Origin: CAVWXT01 sp963759115
Lineage (GTDB): Bacteria; Planctomycetota; Planctomycetia; Pirellulales; Thermoguttaceae
DNA: 64,000 bases
Assembly (NCBI GenBank): GCA_963759115.1
Contig: CAVWXT010000003.1
Span: 124,001-188,000, forward strand
Direction: 5' to 3'
Positions 1-9,503 of this stretch are shown here, piece by piece. Position 1 is the first letter of the stretch, and every line of letters starts with the position of its first letter. The notes under the pieces were generated by a model. That model saw only the letters and a list, made by a program, of their open reading frames with translations, did no database searches and was not told where the DNA came from. The translations under genes were made by a program, and so were the position numbers.

Positions 1-22
1 GGCCGCTCGCTCGGTCTTCGAT

Positions 23-1402
23 TCACTCCAGCCGCAGACGGAAGAGCGCCACCGCGTTGTTCCGCAAGATGTCCTTGGCCACGTCCGCCGCATCCGCTTC
101 CGTCATGTAGCCCGAAAGCACCTTCTCTGCCAGCACCCAAGCCACGTTTTCGCGGGCCATCTCGGCGTGCGCGTACGCACCTTCCACGTAGGAGTAGTCG
201 CCGCCGAACGCCATGATCTTGTTGCGCGGCACGGTTTCGATCCACTCCGACAAGTAGTCGCGGGCCACCTTCGGCGAAATGATGTGCAGCCGGCACATGT
301 CGATCCACACGTTGCTGAAGTTCTTGGCCATCGTGCCCAACTCCGGCCCGTAGGGATAACCGCCGTGGAAGATGGCGAATTGCGTCTGCGGATAGGCCTT
401 GACGAGGTTCACCAGGTGCGTGGGATTGGTGTCGGTGATCACCCGGTTGCCGAAACCCGTTTGCAGGCCCGTATGAATCTGAAACGGCAAGTGGTGCTTG
501 CCCGCCAATCGGCAAACCTGGTGCATCATGTAGTTTTGCAGCGGCAGCAACTCGTCATGCCCGGCGGGCTTCTTCTGCACGAGTTTGTCCAGCGCCGCGC
601 GGGCCTCGTCCTCGGCCGGCAGCGGATAGTAAATTTTCCGCGAATAGGCCAGCCCCGATTTGATGCCCACCATCCCCTCCCGCCGGCCCTTCTCGAACGC
701 CACCTCCAGCGCATGCACCAGGTCTTCCAGCGTGGCGACGTGTACGCCGGTCTGCTTCGCCACCGCATCCAACTGGCGCGAGGAATTCAGGTCCACGAAA
801 CTGTCGAACCGCAGCACGGGCACGAACAGTGCGCGGTCCACCTGCGTCGTGCCGATATCGACGATGCTCAGATCAATCCGGGCCTTGTCTTTGAGCACCC
901 ACTTGTAAAAACCTGGCTTGAGGGCTTCGGCCATTCGCGCGTTGAGTTCCTTGCCGGTTTCCGGCGTGAGCTTGTCGAGTCGGACGCCGTAGAGATCGCG
1001 GGCGCTCCGTTCGAGCGCCCGTCCGTAACCGGTCAGTCGGACTTTCGGCCAGAATTGTTCGAACTGCGCCCACCGCTCGTCGAATGCGAACTTGCCGTTC
1101 TGCAGGCTGATCTGCCAGGCACTGCCGCCGGTCAACGGCAATCCGGCCGACACGAGATCCGACTCCACGTAGTGCAGCATGATCGCCAGGCAATCGGCCG
1201 GCTGCTTGAGTCGTTGGGCCTCGCTGGGCAGATGCTCGTGCGTGTCCAGCAGCCGAATCTGGTCGATTTGCCCCTTCAGCCGGCGATAGGTGTCGGTCTG
1301 CACAATCGTCGCATCGCCGCCGGGCAGGTTGGCGGCCAGCAGCAGCAGAACGGCCCAGGTTTGTGCCACGATTGTGAGGTGTCTTGCCGAAGCTTTCATC
1401 AT
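23..1402 (-). CDS. Exported amidohydrolase-2 family protein
   Basis: This is a 460-residue predicted metal-dependent hydrolase of the amidohydrolase superfamily (TIM barrel). An N-terminal hydrophobic stretch (AVLLLLAANL, about residues 17-26) looks like a signal peptide, so the protein probably acts outside the cytoplasm. A DTHEH motif near residue 55 gives the usual strand-1 metal-binding histidines. Further along are QIHTG (about 315), FAIFHGGYP (about 345) and GGDYSY (about 405), which fit the later metal and catalytic positions. I chose the ATG at 1402 over the upstream ATG at 1417 because AGGAG lies five bases before it. It ends at the window edge region and appears complete. The substrate cannot be told. 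Distant similarity to uronate isomerase-like hydrolases is possible. Confidence 0.75.
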   Translation of the reverse strand: MMKASARHLTIVAQTWAVLLLLAANLPGGDATIVQTDTYRRLKGQIDQIRLLDTHEHLPSEAQRLKQPADCLAIMLHYVESDLVSAGLPLTGGSAWQISLQNGKFAFDERWAQFEQFWPKVRLTGYGRALERSARDLYGVRLDKLTPETGKELNARMAEALKPGFYKWVLKDKARIDLSIVDIGTTQVDRALFVPVLRFDSFVDLNSSRQLDAVAKQTGVHVATLEDLVHALEVAFEKGRREGMVGIKSGLAYSRKIYYPLPAEDEARAALDKLVQKKPAGHDELLPLQNYMMHQVCRLAGKHHLPFQIHTGLQTGFGNRVITDTNPTHLVNLVKAYPQTQFAIFHGGYPYGPELGTMAKNFSNVWIDMCRLHIISPKVARDYLSEWIETVPRNKIMAFGGDYSYVEGAYAHAEMARENVAWVLAEKVLSGYMTEADAADVAKDILRNNAVALFRLRLE

Positions 1403-1620
1403 CGAATCTCCTGGCATGTTCGTGTCGCTACTCCGATGGATGCAAACCTGAAAATAGCCCTAAGGAACGGATTGTCAAGGGTCCGCCTCCCGAGTACGCA
1501 TCTCACCCGGCTTTCGGACGAACCAACTTGCCACGCGATCCCAGAAACCACGGATGGTCGTGGCTGCACGGTTGGCCTGCTGTCGTGCGAACGCAATAGC
1601 GTGCAAGGTTCGTGGCAAGA

Positions 1621-2600
1621 CTACGCGAGTTCGGGGATCACGCGACGCTTTCCTTCAATGAACTCCGACACGATGGTATTGGCCAGCCGAAGCCGGTCGC
1701 TCAGCGGAATCTCGCTGCGGCTGTGCAGGAGCATCATGCAAACGCTGAGGAGGTCACCGCTGCCGGCCGTGTTCTTGTACTGCCGAACGGGGATGGCGGG
1801 GGAGACGGTCAACTGGCCGCGGCAATAGCAACCCGCGCCGTCGATTCCCATGTGGACCACGATCGCGCCAGCGCCCCATGCGGTGATTTGCCGGAGCGTT
1901 GCCTCCAGATCAACGCAGTCGGCGAACTGATTCAATTCCCGGACATTTCCGTGGACCAGATCCACCAACGGCAGAATGCGCCGCACGGCTTCTTTTCGTC
2001 CGGCGATCGCGGCCGCCTCGGCCGAACCCCAGTACGGGTCCCAGTTGAGGTCGAGTGACGTGGTCAGGCCTCGGGCCGCGCGGCCTGGAAGAGTTCTTCG
2101 TTGCCCCCGGCGAGCATTGGCTCGGAGAACCAGACGTCGGCCCGCAGCAAGTGCTCGGCGCCCAGGAGCATCGTTAGATCAATGTCCGACATCGCCAGCG
2201 AATAGTTGTTCGGCTGCCAACTGATGAAGTGCCGGCAGCCGTTTTCGAAGTTCAGGACCACCGAGCTGCCGGTGGACGCCCGCGTATCGCGGCGGATGAA
2301 CGATGTGACGCCTTGGCGGACGAGCGATTGTTCGAGCCGCTCGCCGAGGGAATCCGCGCCCACCTTTCCGCAAAATCGCACCTCGGCAGCTAACGAGGCG
2401 GCGGCCAGCGCGCTGTTGGCCCCCCCGCCTCCGATCGTTTCCTTGACGAAGGTTGTCGGTGTCTCGCCGTCCTCAAGCAGATAACTGCCCGGGCGAATCG
2501 CCCCCACCTTCACGTCGCGGCAGATGCTGCCGACGATCGCCAGCCGGCGGCCACGAAATACGGTCTCATTCAACATGGGCGTGCGCGACGCAAGGTGCAT
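1621..2600 (-). CDS. PfkB-family carbohydrate kinase (one frameshift)
   Basis: This is a ribokinase/PfkB-type sugar kinase, transferring phosphate from ATP to a sugar or nucleoside. The N-terminal part (2600 to about 2065) has the family motif TIGGGGANSALAAA and FCGKVGADSLGERL. The C-terminal part (about 2063 to 1621) carries NTAGSGDLLSV, the anion hole and catalytic Asp region. The two parts lie in different frames. One extra base in the run near 2075-2085 (coding strand GCGCGGCCCGAGG) restores a continuous protein of about 325 residues, the normal family size, so a sequencing indel is likely. It starts four bases after the stop of the SIS-domain gene, behind GAGGG, so the two form an operon. 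A sugar-phosphate isomerase-kinase pairing recalls GmhA/HldE-type heptose metabolism, but the kinase substrate is not proven. Confidence 0.75.
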
Positions 2601-2603
2601 CCA

Positions 2604-3197
2604 TTATCGGCCCTCTCCCGCCACCAGACGCCGGTGCAGCAGATCCATCAGCAGATGCTCGATTACCAGATGCATCCCCTCGCTCTGAGGCGTCGAGTCA
2701 GCCGGCACAAGAATCGAGCAGGTCGATTCCTGGTGCAGCACTCCGCCATCGAAACCGACCAGCGAGATTGTTGCCGCTCCGACTTCGCCAGCGTAGCGCT
2801 GGGCATGGACCAGGTCGCTGGAAAAGCCTTTTCCGCCGTGAACGGAGATCAGGATCGCGACGTCGCCAGGCTTCAATAGTCCCCGCATTTGGTTGACGAA
2901 CACATCTTCCGGCGCAGCGTCGTTGGCCCAGGCCGTGTAGAGCGAGACGTTATCGGTCAGACAGCGCGTATCGAAGGGGCGTGCGCCGGGCGGAATCACG
3001 AACTTCGCCAAATCGCAGGCAAAGTGTTGCGCAGTCGAGGCCGAGCCGCCGTTGCCCAACGTCCACACGCGGCCTCCGCACCGATAACAGGCCAACAGCA
3101 GTTCGGCGGCCCGATCGAGGGCCGCGCGGTCGAGCTGATCCAGCAGCCGCGTGGTCTCGGCCAGATAATCGTTGATTTCGCGGATTTGGTCCCTCAA
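2604..3197 (-). CDS. SIS-domain sugar-phosphate isomerase, GmhA-like
   Basis: This is a 197-residue protein of the SIS (sugar isomerase) fold, closest in layout to phosphoheptose isomerase GmhA/DiaA. The typical phosphosugar-binding motif GNGGSASTAQHFACDLAK is at about residues 48-65. ISVHGGKGFSSDLV at about 117-130 corresponds to the second phosphate-binding loop (GNS-like in GmhA, here altered to VHGG). The length matches the family. It is followed after four bases by the PfkB kinase gene, suggesting joint processing of a phosphorylated sugar, perhaps for a surface glycan. The altered loop leaves the exact substrate open. No long upstream gene is seen before the IS30 element. Confidence 0.8.
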   Translation of the reverse strand: MRDQIREINDYLAETTRLLDQLDRAALDRAAELLLACYRCGGRVWTLGNGGSASTAQHFACDLAKFVIPPGARPFDTRCLTDNVSLYTAWANDAAPEDVFVNQMRGLLKPGDVAILISVHGGKGFSSDLVHAQRYAGEVGAATISLVGFDGGVLHQESTCSILVPADSTPQSEGMHLVIEHLLMDLLHRRLVAGEGR

Positions 3198-3300
3198 ATC
3201 GCGCTCCTTGACCGCGCCGCAGCCTGTAACGACTCATCCGTGCGTACCGCCCACACAGCTCCCGATACTTTAACGCGTGGACTCCGAGTGTCAAGATACC

Positions 3301-3329
3301 TCCCGCTGTTAGAATTGAATCGCAACCTT
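3301..3329 (+). repeat. IS30 left inverted repeat
   Basis: This is the outer end of the IS30 element, matching the reverse complement of 4367-4395 in the outer nine bases and in the inner ATCGCAACCTT block. The middle bases differ. Confidence 0.75.
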
Positions 3330-3415
3330 ATGCAAAACTGGTATAGGTAAAAACATCGCAGGGACGTTTGAATGGGCGTTTTTGAGGAAGGTCCATGCAA
3401 AAAGGAGTCCCTGCG

Positions 3416-4381
3416 ATGGCAAGTCATCTTACCTTGGAAGAGCGCGAGGTCATAGCCCACATGCAGCGAGCTGGGAAAATGCAAACGCAGATCGCCGACC
3501 GGCTCGGCCGCAGCAAGAGCACGATTTCCCGCGAACTGCGACGCAATCGCAGCCGCAACGGCTATTGGGCGGTGGCCGCCCAGGGGAAGGCCAACCGCCG
3601 TCGGAGCCAGCGGCCGTGGACGGCCAAGATGCAGCGGCCGGCAGTGCGGCGTTACGTCGCCGACCGCTTGCGGCAGCGATGGTCGCCCGACCAGATTGCA
3701 GGCCGCGCGCGCAGTGACTTTCCCGGCGATCGGCGACGGTGGATTTCGCCCCCCACGATCTACGCCTGGATCGGCGGCGAGGAAGCCAGCGGGAAGCACT
3801 GGCGGCGTTATCTGCGGCGTCTGGGCCGAAAGCGGCCCAACTGGGAAAAACGCGGGCGGATTCGCACCGGCACGAGCATCGAGGGACGCCCCGTGGTCGT
3901 GGATCGCCGCCGTCGCTTCGGCGACTGGGAAGGGGATACCATCGTGGGCGCCAACCGACGCGGCGGCGCCGTCACGCTGGTCGAGCGGAAGTCGGGCTAT
4001 TTGTTGCTGGGCAAGGTTCCCACCTTGCAAGCGGCGACGGTCCGTCAGACCGCCGCCGAGTTGTATCGGACCACGCCTCCGAAGCTGCGGAAGACGCTGA
4101 CGCTGGACAACGGCAAGGAGTTCGCCGAGCACGAGCGGTTGACGGAGGAAGCCGCTTTGAAGATCTACTTTGCGAAGCCGTACTGCGCGTGGCAGCGCGG
4201 CACGAACGAAAACACCAACGGCCTGGTCCGGCAGTTCTTTCCCAAAGGCACGGATCTGGTCGGCATCCCCAATCATCGTTTTACCAAAGTCCAACAACTT
4301 CTCAACGACCGCCCGAGAAAACGCCTCGGCTATCGAACTCCTAACGAAGTTCTCGCCTCTCGCCTAAAGGTTGCGATTTAG
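3416..4381 (+). CDS. IS30-family transposase
   Basis: This is a 321-residue DDE transposase that cuts and joins the IS30 ends. An N-terminal helix-turn-helix (LTLEEREVIAHM through SKSTISRELRRN, about residues 4-45) binds the inverted repeats. The catalytic core shows GDWEGDTI (first Asp, about 182), TLDNGKEF (second Asp, about 238) and TNENTNGLVRQ (Glu, about 275), which is the IS30 signature. The start at 3416 gives the usual MASHLTLEER beginning. An in-frame ATG at 3395 would add seven residues. The frame is uninterrupted, so the element could be active. Confidence 0.93.
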   Translation: MASHLTLEEREVIAHMQRAGKMQTQIADRLGRSKSTISRELRRNRSRNGYWAVAAQGKANRRRSQRPWTAKMQRPAVRRYVADRLRQRWSPDQIAGRARSDFPGDRRRWISPPTIYAWIGGEEASGKHWRRYLRRLGRKRPNWEKRGRIRTGTSIEGRPVVVDRRRRFGDWEGDTIVGANRRGGAVTLVERKSGYLLLGKVPTLQAATVRQTAAELYRTTPPKLRKTLTLDNGKEFAEHERLTEEAALKIYFAKPYCAWQRGTNENTNGLVRQFFPKGTDLVGIPNHRFTKVQQLLNDRPRKRLGYRTPNEVLASRLKVAI

Positions 4382-4395
4382 ACTTGACAGCGGGA
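4367..4395 (-). repeat. IS30 right inverted repeat
   Basis: This is the partner of 3301-3329. It overlaps the last codons and stop of the transposase gene, as is common in compact IS30 elements. Confidence 0.75.
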
Positions 4396-4839
4396 CTTGG
4401 TTAGATCGGGCGCTCGGAAGAACGTTCGGCCCTGATTCTTCCAATCGAGCCCGCTTCCGAAGAAAGGGATGAGTTCCCGGGTGCTTCCGACTGCGTCAAG
4501 AATGGGTCGTATGTCGGGACGTCCAAGCAACCGGTTGAGATTACGACACAACGGCAGCCGAACGACAACGCTAAGCCGCGAGCCGGACGGGGCGCACCTC
4601 TTGCCGGCGCCTCGCCGAGCAAGGGTCGTGACCGGCCGGATCGTCGACTGGACGTCTTGTTAGATGGGCGGCAGGGGCGACGTGATCAGCATCGGTAGAA
4701 GGTCGTGGTCCGTAGTCCTTCGTTGGGACGCTACGCACCCCTCGAACCCGGGTGGCACATACAGCGGTAGTGTCCGGCCCGACGAATCGGGCGTCATCCG
4801 TGGCAGGACCAGAAGAGACCCTCTCAAGTTAACGGCTCA
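4396..4839. other. Intergenic stretch, no gene recognised
   Basis: About 440 bases between IS30 and the heat-shock gene. No open frame has convincing protein features. Two GTTAGAT heptamers (4400-4406 and 4659-4665) resemble integron core sites, but no matching opposite half of an attC site was found. A short hairpin GCCCGA-CGAA-TCGGGC lies at 4777-4792, about 48 bases downstream of the heat-shock gene stop. It could stabilise or end that transcript but has no T run. Confidence 0.4.
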
Positions 4840-5184
4840 TCAGGCTTTGATTTTCTTGGTCTTGGTTTCCTCGCCACCTGCTTTGATGGCGACCTTCGTA
4901 GCATCTTCCATCGGATCTTTGAAAGGCACCTCGATTCGGAGCAGGCCGTGCTCGTAGATCGCTTCGGCTTTATCAGGTTTCACCGGCCAAGCTAAAGCCA
5001 GTGCTGAAACATACTCGATGTCCCTTGCTGGCGCTATCAGGTGGACGCTGTCTGGCAGGACCTTCAGATCAATGGTATCCGTTGGCGCTCCTGGGATGGC
5101 GAACTCCACTACTAGCTTGTTTTTCTCCTCGTCAGCATACGCTACTGTACTGGGAGCAACCCTAATCCGATTTTCAAGCATCAT
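4840..5184 (-). CDS. Hsp20/alpha-crystallin-like small heat-shock protein
   Basis: This is a 114-residue protein with a compact alpha-crystallin-like beta sandwich. Visible elements are NKLVVEFAIPGAPTDTIDLKV (about 22-42), the hydrophobic strands that follow, and HGLLRIEVPFKD (about 79-90), the GxLxIxxP-like C-terminal strand that marks the fold. The family holds unfolding proteins as ATP-independent chaperones. The protein is at the short end of the family, with almost no N-terminal arm, and ends in a Lys-rich tail (KTKKIKA). The ATG at 5184 is preceded by AAGGAGG with five bases of spacing. It stands alone, with relic and mobile DNA on both sides. Confidence 0.8.
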   Translation of the reverse strand: MMLENRIRVAPSTVAYADEEKNKLVVEFAIPGAPTDTIDLKVLPDSVHLIAPARDIEYVSALALAWPVKPDKAEAIYEHGLLRIEVPFKDPMEDATKVAIKAGGEETKTKKIKA

Positions 5185-5406
5185 GGCAACCTCCTTCGTT
5201 GTCTCGTGAAGTTAACCCGGCGTAGTTCAGATTACCGGGAGATCGGCTGAGAACAACTCAGACCGGTTAATGATTGTAGGTTAGTTGACTTTGCAGATCA
5301 AGTTCCACGACTTCCTGGTGCGAAAGAGGCTTGTCCCGGAGGACAAGGCCAATTACTTCGTTCACGGGGTTGTCGGCCGTGACCGACAGACGATTGAAGG
5401 CAACTG

Positions 5407-5793
5407 TCAAGCCGGGTTTCGGTGTCCCGTCATACGTTGATTGGCCGCCCACCACTGCTTCTCCTTGACAGCCAAGTGTGTCAGGAAAGGGTTGATTTCC
5501 GGCGCGCCCATCTCGGCCGGGTGGCGGGTATGGTGGAAAAAGATGAAACGCCTGACCCAATGGCCATGCGTTTGCTCGGTCCGCTGGCTGTAGCGACGCG
5601 ATCGCAACGCCTGCGCGAGCCGATCCAAGAGCTTGGGCTTGGCCGGCGCCGAAACCTTCGCGGAGAGTTGGCCTTGGTCCGACTGCCGACTGAACCGCCC
5701 ATTGTCAGCGGCGCACATCGTCGGGCCCCCTGCTGTGCCTGCGGCTAGAGACTCTCGATATACGGGCTGAAGAGACTCATCAGGATCGGCCAA
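5407..5793 (-). pseudogene. Integron-type tyrosine integrase fragment
   Basis: The middle of this 128-residue frame matches the N-terminal SAM-like domain of integron integrases (IntI/XerC-like). It shows LLDRLAQALRSRRYSQRTEQT, then HWVRRFIFFHHTRHPAEM and EINPFLTHLAVKE, about residues 55-111. The match stops at VKEK and the whole catalytic domain with its Arg/His/Tyr residues is missing, so the protein cannot be a working recombinase. It sits directly after the glycan operon. It is most simply a decayed remnant of an integron or a recombined integrase gene. Planctomycetes often carry integrons, so the family assignment is plausible. Confidence 0.7.
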
Positions 5794-5802
5794 CCTACCA
5801 CA

Positions 5803-7286
5803 CTAGCTGATGAGTCGGTTCAGCAGGGAATCGAGCGAGACCATCGCGATGCGGGTAATCATGTCGGACGTGGCGAACGGCAGGTAGAGACGCCCGTTGT
5901 GGATCATCGCTCCACAGGAGTAAGCCACGTTCGGCACGTAGCCGTCGCGTTCCTTTTCGGTCGGCGTGATCAACGGCTCGTCGAGACAGCCGATCACCTT
6001 CAGCGGGTCGTTCAGGTCCAGCAGCATGGCGCCGATGCAGTAGGTGCGCATCGGTCCGACGCCGTGGGTCAGCAGCAGCCAACCTTCCGGCGTTTCCAAG
6101 GGCGAGCCGCAGTTGCCGATTTGCACAAACTCCCAGGGATGGCGGGGCGTCTGCAGCAACTCGGCAGTCTCCCAGAAGTGAACGATGTCGGAAACCATGA
6201 TGTAGAGATTCTCGCCGTCGATTCGGGAACACATCACATAGTGCCCGCCGATCCGCCGCGGGAAAAGCGCCATGCCCTTGTTCTGCGCAGGCGCCGTTGA
6301 TCGTATGCACGCCGACCCTGAGGAAGTCGCGGGTCTCGATCAGTTGCGGGAGCACGCGGTAGCCGTCGAAGGCCGTGCAGGTGCCGTAGTAGGTAACGGT
6401 GCCGTCGTCGTCCACGAAGCGGACCATGCGCAGGTCTTCGATGCCGTGGCTTTCATTGCTCGGTCTGGGGAAAAATGACCACCTCCGACGCCTCCGCTTC
6501 CCGCGGAAGCTCCAACTGATAGTTCGAGTGGGCCAGCCAACGGATGTCTTGGAGCGATGCCTCAAGTTGAAGCTTCTCGGATGCCGCGTCCCGCGCCTCG
6601 GTGATGGCATGTTCGAGTTGGGCCAAGGTGAAAGAGTCGGCCAGGCGGTCCAGCACGAGATCCATCGCCCCCTCGTGGACGCCGATGTCTTTGAGCTTGC
6701 GCCGGAACAAGGGCTTGTCGTATTGCTTGTCGGGAACAACGCGGATGGGCCTGGCGAGGCGTCCGCACGGGTCGATTTGGATCTGGTGATCGGCAGTGAT
6801 GACGCCGGTGCGGAAGACGATCGACGACACGTGCCCCTCGCCCGTCGCTCGGAGACTCATAATGAACCGCACCGCGCCGGCGGGAAGGTTGCGCTGGTTG
6901 TGATGCGGGACGATCGACGGGTTGAACAGCGCCGCCGACTCGATCGAATACTCGGCGGTCAAGTAGGACCCGATCAGCAGGCGGCGATTGTGCGAGAGGT
7001 CGTCCGACATGCCGATCATCGCCATGGCCGTGCGGTAATTCTCATCGAGCACGGAGGCGATGTTGCCGTGGCGGGCACGGAACTTCAGAAACACCTCGTC
7101 CAGCAACCGGTCAACCTGCCCGCCGCTCAGACCGCTGACGCGCTCGACGACGCTGCGGATCCGCGCCTCCCCGCCGGGATCGAAGAACCGGGTAATGACG
7201 CGGCGAATATCGCTGGTGAAGGTGACCGGCAGACGCCGGACGCTCAAAGAGCCCCGGCCGCCTTTGCGGTTTGTTGATCGAGACAT
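5803..7286 (-). CDS. GH130-family glycoside phosphorylase/hydrolase (two frameshifts)
   Basis: Glycoside hydrolase family 130 contains phosphorylases and hydrolases acting on beta-mannosides. The N-terminal 277 residues (7286-6453) contain the family block EYSIESAALFNPSIVPHH and GHVSSIVFRTG. The frame then shifts near 6455, giving GIEDLRMVRFVDDDGTVTYYGT, and again near 6280, giving ALFPRRIGGHYVMCSR, LETPEGWLLLTHGVG and a normal end at 5803. All the expected five-bladed propeller motifs are present in order. The joined length, about 494 residues, fits the longer GH130 subgroup. It is the last gene of the GT4-glycosidase-GH130-GH130 operon, 46 bases after the previous one, and GAGG precedes its ATG. 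Indels are probably sequencing errors. The substrate is inferred only by family. Confidence 0.8.
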
Positions 7287-7332
7287 GATACCTCGGTTTT
7301 GTCTACCCGTTCAGCGCTCGTCGTCACGGCTC

Positions 7333-8346
7333 TTACTTCTCATCCTGCAAGGTCATTTCTGCCCGCTTCCGTGTCTCGGGCACAGGGCACGTGCGAAGAT
7401 AGCCTAGCACGTCGGAGAGTTGGGCGGTGGCCAGGGCCAGGCACGTGTCGGCGCCGCCGTAATAGAGACGAATTGTGCCGCTGGGCTTGTCCAGAATCCA
7501 GCCGCAGGGAAACACCACGCCACTCACGTCACCCTGGCGCTCGTAGGGCGTCTCGGGTGCGAAAACCCATTCGTCGCTGCGCCGAAGAACCCGACAAGGA
7601 TCCTCCAAGTCGAGCAAGGCCAGTCCCAGTCGATACAGACACCCGCCGGCGGTCACTCGCACGCCGTGGTAAAGGATCAGCCAGCCCTCGGGTGTTTCCA
7701 GGGGAGGCGGGCCCAAGGCCGATCCTGTTGGCGTCCCACCACGCGCCGCGCCGCGCGTGCAAGAGGATCTGGTGTTCGCCCCAATGAATCAGGTCGGGCG
7801 AGAAGGAAAGCCAGATGTGGGCGCCCGAGCTGCCCGTGGAAACCGGCCGGTGAATCATCGCGTAGCGATTGCCGAAGCGGCGGGGAAAGACGGCCGCGTC
7901 CTTGTCCTCCGGGGGCATGACCGGGCCGAGCCGGGAGAAGGTGACGAAGTCTTTCGTCTCCGCCAAGGATACCAACGGTCCGCTGGGCGAGTAGGCCGTG
8001 TAGGCGATGATCCACTGGCCGCGGTCCTCTCGACCCAGGTCAAGCGAGCGTCTTCCACGCCCCACTCTTCTTCCGGGTAGTTTGCCGGATCGGGCGCGAA
8101 ACTGGGCTTGGAGTCGATCCGCCAGTTCGACACGCCGTCGTTGCTCCGGGCCACGGTCAGATGCGAATGTCCCCGGCGGTCCTCGACGCGGACGAGCAAG
8201 ACCGTTTCCTCGCCCAACTGACACGCGCCGGCGTTGAACACCGTGTGGGCCGGGTACGGCCAGTCTCGGGCCGTCAGGATGGGGTTGTCGCCGTGGCGAT
8301 GGAACAACTCCGCGTACTGATTGGGGGTTTTCGATTCTCGACGCAT
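7333..8346 (-). CDS. GH130-family enzyme, second copy (two frameshifts)
   Basis: This is a second, shorter GH130 protein of about 338 residues once frames are joined. Part one (8346 to about 8050) has NPILTARDWPYPAHTVFNAG and EEEWGVEDARLTWV. Part two (about 8050 to 7715) has WIIAYTAYSPSGP, DAAVFPRRFGNRYAMIHRP and HIWLSFSPDLIHWG. Part three (7716-7333) has LETPEGWLILYHGV and RLYYGGADTCLALATA. The VEDAR and GADT motifs are typical of GH130 phosphorylases that bind phosphate at the active site. The start at 8346 has AAGGAC upstream and overlaps the end of the preceding glycosidase-like gene. Two different GH130 enzymes next to a GT4 enzyme suggest synthesis and phosphorolytic breakdown of one mannose-containing glycan. 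Confidence 0.8.
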
Positions 8347-9482
8347 GTTGAGTTGTCCTTGTTGTTCAGTTCCGCCCACAAATAGGCAAGCGTCGATTCC
8401 GCTCCTTGGTTCCGATTCACGCCGGACCGTTGCAGACCGTCATAGCAGGAGCCGCAGTGAACATCGACCAGCGGCTGGTGCAGGCTGTTCTGGCCATGAA
8501 ACCAAGCGTGTGCGCGGCGGAACGCAGCCAGGTACTTCTCATCGCCCGAGCAGCAGCCGAATCCGGCCAGCGCGGCGTCGGCCATCGTGACGGCCTCCAC
8601 CGGCTGCTGATCGTACAGCGATTTTTCTTCTCCGCGGGGGTACCAATCGCTGTTTCCGACCGGCCAGAAGAACCTCGCCGCGGAAAAGGGGTCAGGAGCC
8701 TTTTGTGCGCAGCCGGGCACCGACCGCAGGTTCGTCGCGGGCCGTTCCGGCAAAAGACTCCTGACCCCTTTTCCGTCACGGTGGTCTCGCGGTCCAGGAA
8801 GGCAAACGATGCTTCCGCCACGTCGAGAAAATCCTCCTCCGGCCAGCAGCGAGCGGCAATGAACAGGGCATGCGGCAACACCGCGTTCGCATAGGTCATG
8901 CGCGACTCGAACCAGGGCCAATCCGGCCGTTGGGAACGGTGGTAGCACTCCACCAGCCGCTGCGCCGCGGACCAGGCAACGTTCTCGACCGGTTCAAGGT
9001 CCTTCACCCCCGACGTCCGACAGATGTCCCCACGCCAAGATCACGTAGGCCTGCGCCCGCAGGCTCCGCAGATCGGCCAGCGCGGGCGTAACCGCGTCGA
9101 TCAACTCGCGCGCCAACGCGCGGTATCCGTCGGGCAGACTGCTGCCGAGCACTTCGGCCAGAGCGCGGACCGCCTGGCCCTGGCTATCGCCCGTGCCTTC
9201 GGCATCCAGCCAGTCGCGCTGATAACTCAAGAAATTGTGAAACCCGCGGACAGGGCAACGGGCATGCTCCAAGAAGCTCAGATAGGTCGTCACCCGGCCG
9301 AGCATGCGCTCCCCCGGATGCTGCTCCCACAGGCGCGTGCAGAGGCGCAAGGCCCGGGCGTTGTCGTCGGTCGTGTAGCCGCTCTCGCGCCGCGGGATGC
9401 TGTAGATGGCATGTTGGATCAACCCGGTCGAGTCCGTCATGCGGTCCAGGTGGTTCAAGGCGATCCCGTCACTGACGTGCAT
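8274..9482 (-). CDS. Glycosidase-like (alpha/alpha)-barrel protein of glycan operon (frameshifted)
   Basis: This gene of about 403 codons sits between the GT4 glycosyltransferase and the GH130 genes. The first part (9482-8994) reads LNHLDRMTDSTGLIQHAIYSIPRRESGYTTDDNARAL, a block common in proteins annotated as glycosidases beside GT4 genes in planctomycetes. The second part (9007 to about 8780) continues the helical repeats. After an inserted palindromic element (8682-8774) the frame of 8948-8274 gives FFWPVGNSDWYPRGEEKS, YDQQPVEAVTMADAALAGF and NQGAESTLAYL. At least two frameshifts are needed. GGGAGG lies six bases before its ATG. The catalytic activity is unknown. The helical-barrel assignment rests on sequence flavour, not on identified catalytic residues. 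Confidence 0.6.
8682..8774. repeat. Intragenic palindromic element, GGGGTCAGGAG type
   Basis: Two 24-bp arms (8682-8705 and 8751-8774), complementary except for one base, enclose a 45-base loop containing GGGCCGTTCCGG. The element lies inside the glycosidase-like gene. Its length, 93 bases, is a multiple of three. The element at 28710-28784 belongs to the same family. Confidence 0.8.
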
Positions 9483-9503
9483 TATCGGCCTCCCGGCACA
9501 AGT

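Larger units (their letters stand above)
3301..4395 (+). mobile_element. IS30-family insertion sequence, complete
   Basis: The element is about 1.1 kb and carries one transposase gene. Imperfect terminal inverted repeats of about 29 bp can be read at both ends. The left end begins TCCCGCTGT (3301) and the right end finishes ACAGCGGGA (4395). The inner part ATCGCAACCTT is identical in the two ends (left about 3319-3329, right about 4367-4377 in reverse complement). No clear target duplication is visible in the two or three bases on either side. It lies between the SIS/PfkB pair and the heat-shock gene and interrupts no recognisable gene. Confidence 0.85.

Noticed and set aside
167..1828. Long plus-strand open frame (553 codons) opposite the amidohydrolase
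   Set aside because: It is antisense to a gene with clear motifs, has no family features and reflects high GC content.
4400..4665. Two integron attC core-like heptamers (GTTAGAT)
   Set aside because: The matching RYYYAAC partners and symmetric stem could not be found; chance is likely.
4664..4957. Small plus-strand frame near the heat-shock gene
   Set aside because: It overlaps the end of the heat-shock gene in antisense and has no ribosome site or family text.
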